Positions 63,801 to 64,000 of a DNA stretch of 64,000 nucleotides are shown in pieces. The notes beneath the pieces were generated by a model that searched no databases, was not told the DNA's origin, and saw nothing but the letters and a program-made list of their open reading frames with translations. Location: contig JACVVK020000527.1 of the NCBI GenBank assembly GCA_018292915.2, positions 148,501-212,500 of the forward strand, given 5' to 3'. How positions within the stretch are numbered: the first letter of the stretch is position 1; every line of letters begins with the position of its first letter. Source of the DNA: Batillaria attramentaria (lineage: Eukaryota > Mollusca > Gastropoda > Batillariidae). Position numbers and translations under genes: made by a program.

Positions 63801-64000
63801 ATACATTGTCCTGATGTTCCATGTGGCTACTCTCGTTGTTGTCCTGGGTGTTAGAAGGGGGGTCGGCCTTGCAGCTTCCTTTCGGCTTTCACTGCAATGC
63901 GTCATAGGTCTCCGGGATGGAGACCCTTCCTCGCCCAGGTGAATGTCTCGGTTTGTTGCTGTCGATGCTTTGGTAACTTAGTGTTTTTTACAGGTAGGGC
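60890..64000 (-). mobile_element. RTE-like non-LTR retrotransposon (extends past window)
   Basis: Carries the 1002-codon frame 60897-63905 and ends at its 3' side in TAAGTAAGTAAG repeats at 60890-60903, as RTE elements end in short tandem repeats. The 5' region continues beyond 64000. It is in the same orientation as the SLC5 gene around it. Confidence 0.85.
60897..63905 (-). CDS. RTE-like endonuclease/reverse transcriptase polyprotein, 1002 aa, intact
   Basis: Single frame without stops. An apurinic endonuclease-type domain occupies about residues 24-275 (ATWNIRTMYE, LSETRW, CYAPTND, MGDFNAKIG, SDHHLL). A charged linker follows, then reverse transcriptase at about 545-800 with NYRGIMLLSVPGK, QAGFRRNSSCADQI, IDYEKAFDSVDREALW, TGVRQGCLLSPFLF and the catalytic FADD (LDFADDLALLS). 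The C-terminal part has LRRIFNIRWPEKIRN and GKRKRGRPRNSWRRD. All visible catalytic residues are present, so recent insertion and possible activity are plausible. The stop codon TAA lies inside the (TAAG)n tail, leaving almost no 3' UTR. The ATG at 63903-63905 is the first in frame; an upstream start outside the window cannot be excluded. Not a host gene. Confidence 0.93.
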   Translation of the reverse strand: MTHCSESRKEAARPTPLLTPRTTTRVATWNIRTMYEVGRTIQVAREMKNYKIGVLGLSETRWLQTGQLRFSSGEQLLYSGHTEDGAPHTEGVALMLAPEAQRALIGWEPVNSRIITAKFITKKKDIKLNIIQCYAPTNDAEEEKKDDFYQQLQTVIDRGGAKDMTILMGDFNAKIGSDNTGYEDTMGTHGLGQMNENGERFANFCALNQLVIGGSIFPHKRIHKATWRSPDHVTENQIDHICISRKFRRSWRDVRVMRGADVSSDHHLLATTLRLRLKRHTNANNTRTRYNVGLLRNTDTQAAFRISLSNRFQPLQDLIEDSEMDIETHWEHSKKLWHDTCEEVLGKRKTQHKEWISADTIQKLEVRKEKKTALNTSRTRRAKAKAQEEYTAADREVKRSTRKDKRDYIDNLASQAEEAARKGNLKDLYQVTKKLAGKFQQTDKPVKDKNGHPLTTTEEQLKRWAEHFRELLNRPIPETPPDIPPAETELPINCDKPSKAEIRKAIMTLRNGKAAGPDEIPAEAIKADTETAVNMLHSLFSKIWETEEVPAQWKEGIVIKLPKKGDLRDCSNYRGIMLLSVPGKVLNRILLERMREAVDPMLRDQQAGFRRNSSCADQIASLRIIVEQSLEWNSPLYINFIDYEKAFDSVDREALWKLLRHYGVAGKIISLIQCTYQDMSCRIAHAGQLSESFEVKTGVRQGCLLSPFLFLLVIDWIMKTTTAGRKNGIQWTLWTQLDDLDFADDLALLSHSHSQMQDKTTRLEATSAGTGLKINRKKTELMKINTTANTPVTVGGEPIREVESFVYLGSVVDGQGGTDRDVTARIGKARAAMVMLKNVWASKVVSIRTKLRIFNSNVKSVLLYGCETWRTTKTMQQKIQTFLNTCLRRIFNIRWPEKIRNEELWERAGQEPVAKQILRRNWGWIGHTLRKPASSTTRQALTWNPQGKRKRGRPRNSWRRDTEAELCKQGTNWTGVARLAQKRVRWRRVVDGLCSTWSQGPK

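Noticed and set aside
60897..63905. Host gene resembling craniofacial development protein 2
   Set aside because: That annotation is commonly given to RTE-like LINE frames; here the endonuclease plus reverse transcriptase with FADD and the tandem-repeat tail identify a retrotransposon.

Overview
This is eukaryotic nuclear DNA. Small exons are bounded by GT/AG splice sites, introns are long, and simple repeats, tRNA-derived SINEs and non-LTR retrotransposons are abundant. The CA/GT and ATT microsatellites, the two tRNA-SINE families and the gene content fit a lophotrochozoan, most likely a marine gastropod mollusc. The species is not identified.

Layout. Positions 1-8841 are intergenic and repeat-rich (48-bp and 35-bp minisatellites, foldback elements, SINEs). 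A complete 16-exon sodium-coupled transporter gene of the SLC5A6/A8/A12 branch runs 8842-25231 on the plus strand and predicts 652 residues. At 41942-60358 on the minus strand lies a second SLC5 gene with the same exon structure, from exon 4 to the stop codon. Its first three exons must lie beyond the right edge, or are lost. The two transporters are convergent paralogues and every exon I can read is open.

Between their 3' ends sit two tandem plus-strand genes, 28358-32279 (5 exons, 916 aa) and 35830-40586 (4 exons, 790 aa). They share an unusual architecture: an N-terminal MGNCLSC myristoylation/palmitoylation-type anchor; an expanding 15-residue tandem repeat; a Ser/Glu-rich linker carrying two copies of a short V-G-x-[ML]-x-I-H-x-H motif that resembles RHIM amyloid signalling motifs; a long charged coiled coil; and an NHL-like beta-propeller. 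They look like TRIM-NHL proteins with the RING/B-box part replaced by a membrane anchor and a possible amyloid-nucleating segment. This is the best candidate for an undescribed system in the window.

The right end holds an apparently intact RTE-like LINE (60897-63905, minus strand, 1002 aa, endonuclease plus reverse transcriptase). It lies in the presumed intron 3 of the second transporter gene and in the same orientation. Elsewhere there are about 20 copies of one tRNA-derived SINE, four of another, several foldback/MITE-like elements, a pogo/Tigger-like non-autonomous element, fossil LINE 3' ends with (ATT)n tails, and a 1.5-kb segment bounded by inverted arrays of a GC-rich 16-bp repeat. 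Exon boundaries were placed by eye from splice consensus, reading frame and comparison of the paralogues; no searches were run.
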